From contig NZ_STGM01000010.1 in NCBI RefSeq assembly GCF_004854025.1, positions 1 to 64,000 on the forward strand: DNA of 64,000 bases, given 5' to 3'. Below the pieces are notes generated by a model. The model had not been told where the DNA came from, did not search any database, and saw only the letters and a program-made list of their open reading frames with translations. Positions 24,909 to 36,809 of this stretch are shown here, one piece after another; position 1 is the stretch's first letter; every line of letters starts with the position of its first letter. A program made the position numbers and the translations under genes. The DNA comes from Microbacterium hydrothermale (lineage in GTDB: Bacteria > Actinomycetota > Actinomycetes > Actinomycetales > Microbacteriaceae).

Positions 24909-25817
24909 CTACGAAACCGCCTTGACCGCAAGGAGGGACAGTTCGTCTGGGCTCCACCCGTACTCGAGCGCGAGCGGAGCCAGCAGAACGTCGAGAGGCG
25001 ACGCAAGGGCGGTCACAACGCCGTCACGAATGTCTTTCGACAGCGGATCACGCTCGTGGGTGGCTGTTCGCAGCTCAAGGAGGAGCTGCCGCGACCGCGC
25101 CAGGCCATAGGCCTCCCGCACAAGGTTCCAGTCGGCAATAGTCACGGCGGTGGGGACCTGAGTTCTCTCGCGGGCTTCGCGGACCGCAGGCAGCAGCATT
25201 GCTGTGGTTGCAGTGAGCACCGTGACGTAGGTCGCCAGAGACACCAGGAGTGAGGCAGTGAATCCGAAAGGGGAGGTTGTGTCGGCTGAGGCGGGCCCTA
25301 TGAGTATGAGGGCGATCGCCCGAGTAGCGGAGTACAGGGCGTAGACCGCCATTGCTAACGCGATGAGGCGCACGGGCCGGCGGGGGAGCAGGGTGTCGCG
25401 TAGAGCAAGAAACGAGCACGATCCACAGGTAACAGCCAGCGCGCCAAGTAGCACCGTTCGGGCGGTCATCGGGGTGAGGAGCTCTGCGCTCGTTGCAATC
25501 ACAGCACCGGCGACGAAGGTGAACCCTGCCGCGGCATGAGCGCGGTGTTGCGTCCCCATCGAGACGGCAACGCACATGAGACCGGCGCTCAAAATGAGAG
25601 CAGTGTCGGCGACAGGATCAGCGCTGATGCCAACGGGCTCGGGCATGCCGATGAGATATGCGACAACAGCCCCAAGGGACATCACTCCCGATGCGGCGGC
25701 TACACGCAGGAACGCGATTCGTGGGTCAAGACCTTCATGCTGCGCGAACGCGGCCGCGACAACGACGACAACGACGCCGATTGCAATGACGGCGACGCCG
25801 ATCGACAACAGCAACAC
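24909..25817 (-). CDS. Multi-pass membrane protein, paralogue B
   Basis: 302 residues, about six or seven membrane helices (first: SIGVAVIAIGVVVVVVAAAF) followed by a soluble C-terminal domain, TAVTIADWNLVREAYGLARS to LALEYGWSPDELSL, homologous to paralogue A at 23519. GTG 25817 is chosen because CGGAGG lies five bases upstream and the product aligns with paralogue A from its first residue. The two genes point at each other. The conserved LEYGWxP(D/E) motif near the C-terminus and the DW.LV..AYG motif are the best handles for a search. Function unknown. Confidence 0.62.
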   Translation of the reverse strand: MLLLSIGVAVIAIGVVVVVVAAAFAQHEGLDPRIAFLRVAAASGVMSLGAVVAYLIGMPEPVGISADPVADTALILSAGLMCVAVSMGTQHRAHAAAGFTFVAGAVIATSAELLTPMTARTVLLGALAVTCGSCSFLALRDTLLPRRPVRLIALAMAVYALYSATRAIALILIGPASADTTSPFGFTASLLVSLATYVTVLTATTAMLLPAVREARERTQVPTAVTIADWNLVREAYGLARSRQLLLELRTATHERDPLSKDIRDGVVTALASPLDVLLAPLALEYGWSPDELSLLAVKAVS

Positions 25818-25876
25818 AACAACCTCCGAGGTACCACGTACGTCACTGCAGATCAGGGGTGAGGGCGGCACCATGG

Positions 25877-25910
25877 CAGTGCGCCCCCGGGCGAAGCCGA
25901 GGGCGCACTG
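25877..25910. terminator. Hairpin terminator after the lectin/beta-helix gene
   Basis: CAGTGCGCCC and GGGCGCACTG form a perfect 10-bp stem with a 14-base loop, 11 bases past the minus-strand stop at 25921. It separates the secreted-enzyme gene from the membrane protein gene. No strong T tract is seen. Confidence 0.6.
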
Positions 25911-25920
25911 TGCGAGGGGT

Positions 25921-29267
<3,347 letters not shown>

Positions 29268-29316
29268 CTGCGAGGATGCGAGCCTGTGTGTCCTCATGGA
29301 CTGCTCTGGAGGAATC

Positions 29317-30339
29317 ATGCGCGCAGCTGCGTACACCGGCGACGGAGTCGTCTCGATCACAGACGTCGCGCCCGTCGAACCCGGACCAAACGAAGTCGCC
29401 ATCGACGTCGCCTACGTGGGCGTGTGCGGCACCGACCTGCACATCATCCATGGCTCGATGGACGCGCGCGTCTCGCGTCCACTCATCTTCGGGCACGAGA
29501 TGAGCGGCACTATCCGCCAGCTCGGCTCCGATGTCACCGATTGGTCGATCGGCGACAGCGTTACCGTCATGCCCCTGGACTGGGACGGCACATGCTCCGC
29601 CTGCCGCAACGGTAACCAACACATCTGCCAGAACCTCGACTTCATCGGCATCGATTCCCCTGGCGCCTTACAGCAGACGTGGACTGTCCCGGCCTCCACT
29701 CTCGTGCCTCTCCCCGCGAGCCTGTCGCTGCGCACCGCGGCCTTGATCGAACCCGTGGCCGTGGCCGTGCACGACGTGCGTCGCTCCGGACTGCGGGCGG
29801 GCGACCGCACCGTGATCATCGGCGGCGGCCCCATCGGTGTGCTCATTGCCTCAGTCGCGCGCCAGGCCGGCGCCCAGGTAGCGGTGCTCGAACTCGACCC
29901 CGCCCGCCGCGAGCTGATCGAACGCCTCGGCTTCATCACCGTCGACCCGACCGCGGTTGACGTTTCCGCGTGGGTCGAGGAGTGGACCGACGGCGCCGGT
30001 GCCGATGTGGTCTTCGAAGTGTCAGGCGCCGCCGCCGCGGTACGTTCTGCCACGTCCCTCGCGCGCGTGCGCGGCACCATTGTTATTGTCGCAATTCACC
30101 CCACCCCGCGCGAGATCGACCTGCAGCGCGTCTTTTGGCGTGAACTACGTCTGCTCGGCGCCCGCGTCTACCAGCGCATCGACTTCGAACGCGCCATCGA
30201 GCTTCTGGATTCAGATGCCATCGACGTCGAGGCCGTCATCACCTCGGTGTACCCGCTGGCCGAGGTGACCGACGCACTCGACGAGCTGCAAAGCGGCACA
30301 GCGCTGAAGGTCCTTATTGACGTGCAGGCCGGCGCATGA
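29317..30339 (+). CDS. Zinc-dependent sugar/polyol dehydrogenase (MDR family)
   Basis: 340 residues. Catalytic zinc ligands in VGVCGTDLHIIHG and GHEMSG, structural-zinc cysteine segment CSACRNGNQHICQN, and a Rossmann motif VIIGGGPIGVLIAS at about residues 166-179. Members oxidise sugar alcohols, threonine or sugars with NAD(P)+. GGAGG five bases before ATG 29317. First gene of an operon with an SDR and a KDPG-type aldolase (ATGA overlaps). In this setting it could oxidise an aldose, a deoxy-oxo acid or the lactaldehyde product; the sequence does not say which. Confidence 0.85.
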   Translation: MRAAAYTGDGVVSITDVAPVEPGPNEVAIDVAYVGVCGTDLHIIHGSMDARVSRPLIFGHEMSGTIRQLGSDVTDWSIGDSVTVMPLDWDGTCSACRNGNQHICQNLDFIGIDSPGALQQTWTVPASTLVPLPASLSLRTAALIEPVAVAVHDVRRSGLRAGDRTVIIGGGPIGVLIASVARQAGAQVAVLELDPARRELIERLGFITVDPTAVDVSAWVEEWTDGAGADVVFEVSGAAAAVRSATSLARVRGTIVIVAIHPTPREIDLQRVFWRELRLLGARVYQRIDFERAIELLDSDAIDVEAVITSVYPLAEVTDALDELQSGTALKVLIDVQAGA

Positions 30340-31097
30340 GCGCCTCGCCGTTCGCCCTGACCGGGCGTATCGCAGTCGTCACTGGCGCCTCGCGCGGTAT
30401 TGGTCTCGGCATGGCCGAAGCCCTCGCTGCGGCCGGCGCAGACATCATTGCCGTGGCCTCGTCGCCTCTAGTCGAAGGCAGCGCCGTCGAGCGCGCCGTC
30501 ACCGCACATGGGCGCCGCTTCACCGCCCGCCACGCCGACTTCGCCGATCTCGACGCCGTCGCCGGCCTCGGTGACGAGCTCGCCGGCCTAGGCGTCGACA
30601 TCCTCGTGAACAACGCGGGCACGATCGAGCGCGCCCCCGCGGTCGAGCACCCGCTGGAGTCGTGGAAGCGTGTCATCGACGTCGACCTCACAAGCCACTT
30701 CGTGCTCACACAGAAGGTCGCCGCCCCCATGCTCGAGCGTCGCGACGGCCGTGTCATCTTCACGGCCAGCCTGCTGAGCTTCCAGGGCGGCATTACCGTC
30801 CCCGGCTACTCGGCGGCGAAATCGGGCATCGCCGGTCTCACGCGCGCGCTTAGCAACGAGTGGGTCGGCCAAGGCGTCACCGTCAACGCGATCGCTCCGG
30901 GCTATATCGCCACCGACAATACCCAGGCCCTCCAAGACGACCCCGACCGCTCGCGCAGCATTCTGGAGCGCATTCCTGCCGGTCGGTGGGGGCGCGCCCA
31001 GGATTTGGGCGGTGCGACGGTGTTCCTCGCATCCGCTGCCGCCAGCTACGTGTCGGGCATCGTCCTCCCCGTTGACGGCGGATGGCTCGCCCGATGA
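30336..31097 (+). CDS. SDR oxidoreductase, KduD-like
   Basis: 253 residues. Classical SDR: cofactor motif TGASRGIG (16-23), NNAG, catalytic S145, Y158 and K162 (YSAAK), and the segment VNAIAPGYIATDNTQALQDD with ERIPAGRWGRA that is typical of KduD / 2-deoxy-D-gluconate 3-dehydrogenase proteins. These oxidise or reduce 2-keto-3-deoxy sugar acids at a secondary hydroxyl; the 2-keto-3-deoxy-L-fuconate dehydrogenases are functional counterparts. Start overlaps the preceding stop (ATGA), and its stop overlaps the aldolase start. Confidence 0.85.
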   Translation: MSASPFALTGRIAVVTGASRGIGLGMAEALAAAGADIIAVASSPLVEGSAVERAVTAHGRRFTARHADFADLDAVAGLGDELAGLGVDILVNNAGTIERAPAVEHPLESWKRVIDVDLTSHFVLTQKVAAPMLERRDGRVIFTASLLSFQGGITVPGYSAAKSGIAGLTRALSNEWVGQGVTVNAIAPGYIATDNTQALQDDPDRSRSILERIPAGRWGRAQDLGGATVFLASAAASYVSGIVLPVDGGWLAR

Positions 31098-31744
31098 GCC
31101 TGTCGTCGATCGACGGGGTCGTCATCGTCCCCGTACTCACGGCGCCAACCGTCTCGGCCGCACTGGTCGCCGGACGTGCCCTCGCGCGCGGCGGCATCAC
31201 GTGCGTCGAAGTGACGCTGCGCACCGCGGCAGGACTCGAGTCGCTCGCTGTGCTCGCGCGCGAGACCAATCTCCTGGTCGGCGCGGGCACAGTCCTCTCC
31301 CGTGGCCAGGTCGAGGCGGTGGCCGCCGCCGACGCGCGGTTCGTGGTGAGCCCAGGGTTCGATGACGACGTGGTGAATGCCACCCGCTCCGCCGGGATGA
31401 TCTCGCTGCCGGGCGTGGCCACGGCGACCGAGATCCAGCGGGCGGTCGCCGCGGGGGTCGAGACACTGAAGTTCTTCCCGGCCGACCGCCTCGGCGGCCT
31501 CGACACCATTCGGGCCCTGGCCGCGCCCTTTACCGGCGTGCGATTCGTGCCCAGCGGCGGCATCAATAATCGCAACGCCGCTGAGTACCTCACCCACCCC
31601 GCCATCGCGGCGGTCAGCGGCTCCTGGGTTGTACCGGCCGACGCAGTCGCTGCGGAGGATGGGGAAAGTATTGAGCGCATTGCGGCCGCCGCGGTCGCCA
31701 CCCTGGAGGCATCCGGTCTGCCCACCCCCCGGCGGGTCGGCTGA
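31094..31744 (+). CDS. KDPG/KDPGal-type aldolase
   Basis: 216 residues, class I aldolase of the Eda/DgoA family. E39 (CVEVTLRT), GAGTVLSRGQ and the Schiff-base lysine K126 in TLKFFPAD are all present, as is the phosphate-type loop FVPSGGINNRN. It would cleave a 2-keto-3-deoxy (phospho)sugar acid to pyruvate plus an aldehyde. The neighbouring PfkB kinase (39243) and enolase-superfamily dehydratase (34724) would supply such a substrate. It ends four bases before the end of the opposing lactonase gene, so the two operons converge. Confidence 0.87.
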   Translation: MSLSSIDGVVIVPVLTAPTVSAALVAGRALARGGITCVEVTLRTAAGLESLAVLARETNLLVGAGTVLSRGQVEAVAAADARFVVSPGFDDDVVNATRSAGMISLPGVATATEIQRAVAAGVETLKFFPADRLGGLDTIRALAAPFTGVRFVPSGGINNRNAAEYLTHPAIAAVSGSWVVPADAVAAEDGESIERIAAAAVATLEASGLPTPRRVG

Positions 31745-31748
31745 TTCG

Positions 31749-32594
31749 TCAGAGTCCGTAGACCCGTGCCGCCGTTCCTCCCAGGACGGCGGCACGTTCG
31801 GCATCGTCGAGGGCCGCCAAGGCGCCGGTCACCGCGCTCCATGCGCGAGCGTAGCCGCCTGCCAGGAGGACGACCGGCCAGTCGCCGCCAAAGAGCAGGC
31901 GGTCGGGGCCAAACAGCTCCAGGGCGTCGTCGATGAAGGGTGCAACCTGCTCGGAGGTCCATGCGTCGAGTGGACCGGCGGCCGCCGACAGCCCCGACAG
32001 TTTTGCAGTGCTCATCGGGTCCCCCGCGATGTCGGTGAGCAGGGCGCGCCACTCGCGGCGCGCTCCGTCGGTGCCGCCGATGGGCGGCTTGCCGAGGTGG
32101 TCAACGACGACCCGCAGGTTCGGCGTGGCTTCTAGCAGCGCGACCACGTCGGACAGCTCGTCATGCGTCGAGGTGACGACGTCGAGCGGTAGTCCCGCGA
32201 TAGCGACCGCCGCGACGTTTTCACGCTGGTGCTCGCCGAGGATCCAGCCGCGCACACCCTTCACGTGCATGAGGTTGCGTAGGCCCACGATCATGCGGTT
32301 GACGCGCAGCTCGTCGAACGCCGTGGCGAAGGCGTCCGGATTGGCGCCGAGGTTGGCCCACCCGACGACCCCGCGCACCCGGTTGTGCCGCACGGCCTGG
32401 TCGAGCATGTTCAGCGTATCGACGGCCGTGTCAGCGGACTGAACGAGCACGACCCCGTCGATGCCGCGTTCGTCAAGGGTCGGGCCGATATCGTCAAGCG
32501 ACAGGTTCCGATGCAGCTGCGGCACCGACGAGTCCGGCCAGTCGTAGCCACCGCGCGTCAGATCCCATACGTGCACGTGGGCGTCGATGATCAT
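31749..32594 (-). CDS. Amidohydrolase-family sugar lactonase (L-fuconolactonase-like)
   Basis: 281 residues, COG3618-type metal-dependent hydrolase. N-terminal metal motif DAHVHVWD (H6, H8), later VVVDHLGKPP and the C-terminal LLFGGDWPV carrying the conserved Asp. This family includes L-fucono-1,5-lactonase and L-rhamnono-lactonase. Start ATG 32594 overlaps the end of the aldo/keto reductase gene by four bases, so it directly follows the enzyme expected to make its lactone substrate. An alternative start 20 codons upstream would lie inside that gene. Confidence 0.83.
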   Translation of the reverse strand: MIIDAHVHVWDLTRGGYDWPDSSVPQLHRNLSLDDIGPTLDERGIDGVVLVQSADTAVDTLNMLDQAVRHNRVRGVVGWANLGANPDAFATAFDELRVNRMIVGLRNLMHVKGVRGWILGEHQRENVAAVAIAGLPLDVVTSTHDELSDVVALLEATPNLRVVVDHLGKPPIGGTDGARREWRALLTDIAGDPMSTAKLSGLSAAAGPLDAWTSEQVAPFIDDALELFGPDRLLFGGDWPVVLLAGGYARAWSAVTGALAALDDAERAAVLGGTAARVYGL

Positions 32595-33580
32595 CGCTCG
32601 GTCGCCTCGGCCACCGCGCTCAGTTGCGCCGCACGCTCGTCGAGGCGCGCCCACAGCTCGTCGGGAATGGTCGCCGCGGCGCGATCAACACCGCTGACGA
32701 CGTGGTCCACCGTGCGCGCACCGAGCACAACCGAGCGCACCGCGGGGTGACGCAGCGCGAACTGGACCGCCGCATCAGGCAGGGAGACGTCATACTTACG
32801 GCAGAGGGAAGCCATGTCGCGCGCGCCCTCGATGAGGGCTGCGGGCGCCTGCGAATAATTAAAGCGTGCGTCGGTAGGCACCTCGGCCGCACTCAGCAGG
32901 CCCGAGTTATACACGCCCGCCGCAACGATCGCGACGTCGTGCTCCACGGCCAGAGGCAGCAATTCACGCGCGGCGGTGCGGTCGAGCAGCGTGTACCTTC
33001 CCGCGATCATCACGACGTCGATATCGCACCGACGAATGAACTCCGCGGGCATCTCAGCCTGGTTCATGCCCACGCCGATCGCACCAACGACACCCTCGTC
33101 GCGCAGCTCACGCAGCGCTTCAACACCGGTGGTAGAAGCCTGCTCCCAGTGCTCATCGGGGTCGTGCAGGTAAGCGATGTCAACTCGGTCAACGCCCAGC
33201 CTGGTCAGGCTTTCGTCAATCGATCGGCGCACTCCGTCGCGGCTGAAGTCCCACACCCTCTTGGTAGTCGCGGGAACGATGAAACCGTCATTGTCGAGTC
33301 CGCCTACGCCATCGGGATTGTCGACCAAGAGACGCCCGACCTTGGTCGACAAGACGTATTCCTTGCGTGGGCGGCAGCGGAGGGCCAAACCCATCCGACG
33401 CTCCGAGAGACCCAGACCGTAGTGCGGAGCGGTGTCGAAGTACCGGATGCCGCGTTCCCATGCCGCGTCGACGGCGGCAGCTGCTTCTTCGTCGGTGGTC
33501 TCACGGAACAGATTGCCGAACTGCGCTCCTCCGAGGCCGAGGGCGGTGAGGGGTAGACCCGTAAGGCGGGACGCAGCCAT
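32591..33580 (-). CDS. Aldo/keto reductase, L-fucose / D-threo-aldose 1-dehydrogenase type
   Basis: 329 residues. AKR tetrad D49, Y54, K80, H139 in RYFDTAPHYG, LSTKVG and AYLHDPD. The motif FDTAPHYGLGLSERRMGLAL and the PLTALGLGGAQFGNLF start are those of D-threo-aldose 1-dehydrogenases, which oxidise L-fucose, D-arabinose or L-galactose to the lactone. It is the promoter-proximal gene of a two-gene operon with the lactonase. Its start faces the mutarotase gene at 33625 across 44 bases with a putative GntR site between. Confidence 0.85.
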   Translation of the reverse strand: MAASRLTGLPLTALGLGGAQFGNLFRETTDEEAAAAVDAAWERGIRYFDTAPHYGLGLSERRMGLALRCRPRKEYVLSTKVGRLLVDNPDGVGGLDNDGFIVPATTKRVWDFSRDGVRRSIDESLTRLGVDRVDIAYLHDPDEHWEQASTTGVEALRELRDEGVVGAIGVGMNQAEMPAEFIRRCDIDVVMIAGRYTLLDRTAARELLPLAVEHDVAIVAAGVYNSGLLSAAEVPTDARFNYSQAPAALIEGARDMASLCRKYDVSLPDAAVQFALRHPAVRSVVLGARTVDHVVSGVDRAAATIPDELWARLDERAAQLSAVAEATER

Positions 33581-33603
33581 GAAAGCTCCTTCGCTCGATA
33601 TAA

Positions 33604-33621
33604 ATGATGCGTAGTATGTCC
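33604..33621. promoter_or_regulatory. Putative GntR operator between dehydrogenase and mutarotase genes
   Basis: ATGATGCGTAGTATGTCC; its reverse complement GGACATACTACGCATCAT matches the palindrome at 39179 in 11 of 14 aligned positions (ACATACTACGCATC against ACGTAATACGTATC). It lies between the divergent starts at 33580 and 33625. Confidence 0.4.
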
Positions 33622-33624
33622 GAC

Positions 33625-33954
33625 ATGGGAAACGTACGTCGGGTTGCGTCGGTTATGGGCATCCGGGAATCCGCCATCGAAGACTACGAGCGTTACCACC
33701 GGGACGTGTGGCCTGAAGTTTTGGCAGCGATCTCGGCCGCGGGCATTCAGAACTACTCGATCTACCGGTTCAAAACATTGCTGTTCTCGTACTGGGAGTA
33801 TGAGGGTGATGACTACGAAGGCGACCTCGCGGCCATCGACGACGTGCCTGCATGTATCCGCTGGAATGACCTTATGGCGACCCTGCAGGTGCCGGTTGAG
33901 GAAGCCCGGCCGCGTTCGTGGCTGCCCTTACCCGAGGTCTTTCACCTCAAGTGA
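33625..33954 (+). CDS. L-rhamnose mutarotase family protein (RhaM-like)
   Basis: 109 residues. RVASVMGIRESAIEDYERYH, then HRDVWPEVLAAISAAGIQNY and SIYRF...LFSYWEY are the conserved blocks of the RhaM family, which interconverts the anomers of L-rhamnose and related 6-deoxy sugars; L-fucose mutarotases with the same fold exist. Start at ATG 33625 avoids an N-terminal extension reading through the operator. It would feed the correct anomer to the adjacent aldose dehydrogenase. Its stop codon is directly followed by the GntR stop on the other strand. Confidence 0.8.
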   Translation: MGNVRRVASVMGIRESAIEDYERYHRDVWPEVLAAISAAGIQNYSIYRFKTLLFSYWEYEGDDYEGDLAAIDDVPACIRWNDLMATLQVPVEEARPRSWLPLPEVFHLK

Positions 33955-34713
33955 CTAGAGGTTGAGGTGATGGTGACCGTCGGTGGGGCGACGGCGACGC
34001 CATGAGCCGAGGATATGTTCCTCCATGGCCACTCGCGCGCGAGCGGCGTCACCCGCGTGCATGGCCGCGAATATGAGCTCATGCTCAGCGAGCGTGCGTT
34101 CGACGGCGTCAGTGGGGTTGTTCCCCTCCCAACGCTGTGACCAGCGGGGGCGGGTGAAAAGCGAACGGGCAATCGTGCCAGCGATACGGTTCTTGCTGGC
34201 TGCCATTGTGGCCAGATGGAAGTCCTTGTCGGCCTCGAGAAACGCAGGGTTGTCATCCCGGAGCCGCCGCATCTCTTCGAGATGACCACGGATGAGCTCG
34301 AGAGCGCCATAGTTGCCGGTCCTGGCGACTTCGCTAGCCATGACCCCTTCTAGAGCTGCTCGCGCGACGCTGACTTCGTCGAGGACACCCAAGGATTCGT
34401 CGTGGCGAACGAGCGCATCGAACACGTCGGGGTCGAGCACGTTCCAGTCGTTGAAGTGTCGCACCTGCGTACCGCGACCTTGGGTGACGACGACCAGACC
34501 TTTTTCTTGGATGCGTTTGATCGACTCCCGGATGACCGTACGGCTCACGCCGAATTCGTCGCAGAGCGCTTGTTCGGGAGGAAGAAATTCTCCCACTGCC
34601 ACCCCGCCCGTAACAATCATCTCGACAAGCTCTTCCAAGACACGCACGCCGATGCGGTCAATGTGCGCCCTCTTCGGCACCATTGGGCGCGATCCGGGAG
34701 CGGCGAGAGGCAT
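33955..34713 (-). CDS. GntR-family regulator (FadR/FCD subfamily) of the sugar cluster
   Basis: 252 residues. Winged helix LPPEQALCDEFGVSRTVIRE, then ESIKRIQEKGLVVVTQGRGT (about residues 45-85) and an FCD domain with metal-binding residues in EADKDFHLATMAAS and AEHELIFAAMHAGD. It is the last gene of the minus-strand operon that begins with the sugar-binding protein at 39123. ATG 34713 has GGAG only at long spacing; a GTG three codons upstream and an ATG ten codons downstream are alternatives. It probably binds the ATACGTA-type sites at 29251, 33604 and 39179 and responds to a sugar acid. Confidence 0.84.
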   Translation of the reverse strand: MPLAAPGSRPMVPKRAHIDRIGVRVLEELVEMIVTGGVAVGEFLPPEQALCDEFGVSRTVIRESIKRIQEKGLVVVTQGRGTQVRHFNDWNVLDPDVFDALVRHDESLGVLDEVSVARAALEGVMASEVARTGNYGALELIRGHLEEMRRLRDDNPAFLEADKDFHLATMAASKNRIAGTIARSLFTRPRWSQRWEGNNPTDAVERTLAEHELIFAAMHAGDAARARVAMEEHILGSWRRRRPTDGHHHLNL

Positions 34714-34723
34714 GGTGAGCACT

Positions 34724-35887
34724 CTACTCCGCACCTCTCTTTGTAGCGCCAAGGCGCACTCCGAGTTCCAGTCCAGCGCGGCTGCTGCGAACGTGAGGGC
34801 CCCCCTGGCCTCCCCACACGAAGTCTGTTGATCCGACCTCGATCGATGGGTCCAGGGACACGCCGCCACCTGGCGAATCGCCCAAGACAATACCGCCGTC
34901 CGAGACCTCGTAGTCGACCGTGACCCCCGCCGGCGTCTGCAGAGAGGTCACCTCCGTCAACAGGTGGTTGGGTAGGGCCGTGGCAGCGTGAAAGACGGCA
35001 TAGTTCGACGTCATGCCGATTGGGCTGACAGGCAAGTCCCGGGAGTGAGCCGCGACAGCGACACGGAGCGCATGGCTTACGCCCCACACCGCCGACGACT
35101 GGACGATGTCGACGGCCTGCGCGTCAAAAAGCGCGCGGTATTGCTCAAGCCCGGTGAGGTTTTCGCCGGTGGCAATCGCTGGCGAAACGCAGTCGCGAAG
35201 TCGCCTGAGGCCCGAGGCATCCCAGCGTCGCAGTGGTTCTTCGACCCACGCGAGCTCCACCTGCTCTTGCAAGTGGGCAATGTAGCGGATGGCTTGCGGT
35301 GCATTCCACGATTCGTTGGCGTCCAGCATCAGGACTGGATCGTCAGTCGCCTCATTCAGGACGTCACGCACGAGCTCCAAACGCCCGGCGTCGTGGCGAA
35401 AGTCTCGCCCGCCCTTCAACTTCGCGGCGGTGAAGCCTCGATCGCGCATGGTGCTGTAGTAATGCCCGAGAGCCGCGGAATCTAACGCGATGTCGAGTCC
35501 TGAGGCGTAGCCCGGAACAAATCGGTCGCGGCCTCCGAGCAGTCGCCAGAGCGGCTCGCCGGCGAGCTTGGCTTTGATATCCCAGAGGGCGCTGTCGAGC
35601 GCACCGATCCCTCCGAACACAGCCCCGCCATGTCCGTTTTTGAACATACGGGAGATCATGCGGTCATACAGTGCCGACGTCGCGCGCGGGTCCTCGCCCT
35701 CGATGGCTTCGAATATCTGGGGGATTCCGTCGTGCATGCCCATGCCGATGCCTTCAACGCCTTCGTCCGTCTCGACGATGACGATGGGCACGGCGGTGAC
35801 ACCGGAGTCGATGAATCCATTGACGTCGCCGACGGGGCGGCCCCAGTCGAGCGTGGTGCTGATGAGTCGGTAGCCGGTGATCTTCAT
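34724..35887 (-). CDS. Enolase-superfamily sugar acid dehydratase
   Basis: 387 residues, mandelate-racemase/muconate-lactonizing type. Catalytic KxK (K156, K158 in AAKLKGG) and metal ligands D189 (LMLDANESW), E216/E217 (WVEEPL) and E242 (ATGENL) are all present. Such enzymes dehydrate L-fuconate, L-rhamnonate, galactonate or similar aldonates to 2-keto-3-deoxy acids. The general-acid/base His of the classical second half is not obvious in VSPIGMTSNYAVF, so specificity is open. It lies in the importer-regulator operon, downstream of the permeases. Confidence 0.83.
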   Translation of the reverse strand: MKITGYRLISTTLDWGRPVGDVNGFIDSGVTAVPIVIVETDEGVEGIGMGMHDGIPQIFEAIEGEDPRATSALYDRMISRMFKNGHGGAVFGGIGALDSALWDIKAKLAGEPLWRLLGGRDRFVPGYASGLDIALDSAALGHYYSTMRDRGFTAAKLKGGRDFRHDAGRLELVRDVLNEATDDPVLMLDANESWNAPQAIRYIAHLQEQVELAWVEEPLRRWDASGLRRLRDCVSPAIATGENLTGLEQYRALFDAQAVDIVQSSAVWGVSHALRVAVAAHSRDLPVSPIGMTSNYAVFHAATALPNHLLTEVTSLQTPAGVTVDYEVSDGGIVLGDSPGGGVSLDPSIEVGSTDFVWGGQGGPHVRSSRAGLELGVRLGATKRGAE

Positions 35888-35918
35888 GATGAGACTTCTT
35901 TCGACCCGCGGAGCGGGA

Positions 35919-36809
35919 TCATTCCTTCGTTCCGCCCGCGGTCATGCCCTTGACCAGGAATCTCTGTGAGAAAAGGAAGACGATGAGGATGGGCGCGACC
36001 GATACGAGCGTCGCTAGGGCCATCACCGGGAGATCCAGAGTGACCGAAGCGGCCGAAGTGGGGTTAAACAGCGGCACGTTTGACAACAGTTCGGCCAGTC
36101 CGACCTGGATGGGGGCCTTTCGCCCCGGCTCCATGACGAAGGGCAGGAAGTAGTTGTTCCAGTTGCCGACGAGGTTGAAGAACCCGACGAGCGCGATGAC
36201 GGGCGTTGCCAGGGGCAAGGCGACTGAGAGGAAGACACGCAGTTCTGTCGCTCCGTCGATGCGGGCGGCGTTCAGCAGGTCTTTCGACACGCTCGTCGTG
36301 AAGTAGATGTAGGTGAGGTACACGCCGAACGGGAAGAACGAAAACGGCAGGATCACCGCCCACGGCGTTCCCACGAGCTTCAGAGCACTCATCTCCAGGA
36401 AGACGGGGAGCACCAGTGCCGTGTTGGGGATGAGCATCACGACCAGGGTTATTACGAGCAACACCCCCCGGCCGCGGAATTTCGTCATCGCGAGGGCGTA
36501 CCCGGCAGGGATTGTGGCGAGGAGGGTGATCACGAGGGCAACACCGGTGTATAGGGCCGCGTTCGCGGTCCACTGCCAGATAACGCCGTTTTGGAACTCC
36601 GACAGCCGTGCCCAGTTGTCAGCGATCGTCGCAAACGACCCGAAGCTAAATGGCGCTTCCCCGGTCAGTTCGGTTGCGGACTTAGTTGGCGCAAGTAGCA
36701 GCCATACGATCGGGAGACCGAAGACGAGGGCGAAGAACAAGATGATGACGGTGACCAGGCTGCGTCCGAGGAATCGGGCCGGGGTCGTCACGCGCTTAGT
36801 CGCGTTCAA
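35919..36809 (-). CDS. Carbohydrate ABC transporter permease (MalG/CUT1 type)
   Basis: 296 residues, six predicted helices, with the EAA-type loop LLNAARIDGATELRVFLSVALPLATP at about residues 190-215. CUT1 permease that pairs with the one encoded just upstream. The proposed start is TTG 36809, five bases after GAGGAGG and inside the last codons of the previous gene; a GTG six codons later is the alternative. The operon encodes no ATPase, so it must use one encoded elsewhere. Confidence 0.82.
   Translation of the reverse strand: MNATKRVTTPARFLGRSLVTVIILFFALVFGLPIVWLLLAPTKSATELTGEAPFSFGSFATIADNWARLSEFQNGVIWQWTANAALYTGVALVITLLATIPAGYALAMTKFRGRGVLLVITLVVMLIPNTALVLPVFLEMSALKLVGTPWAVILPFSFFPFGVYLTYIYFTTSVSKDLLNAARIDGATELRVFLSVALPLATPVIALVGFFNLVGNWNNYFLPFVMEPGRKAPIQVGLAELLSNVPLFNPTSAASVTLDLPVMALATLVSVAPILIVFLFSQRFLVKGMTAGGTKE

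Noticed and set aside
33604..33624. N-terminal extension of the mutarotase from the ATG at 33604
   Set aside because: The extra residues MMRSMSD are not part of the family pattern and the codons coincide with the putative operator; ATG 33625 is preferred.
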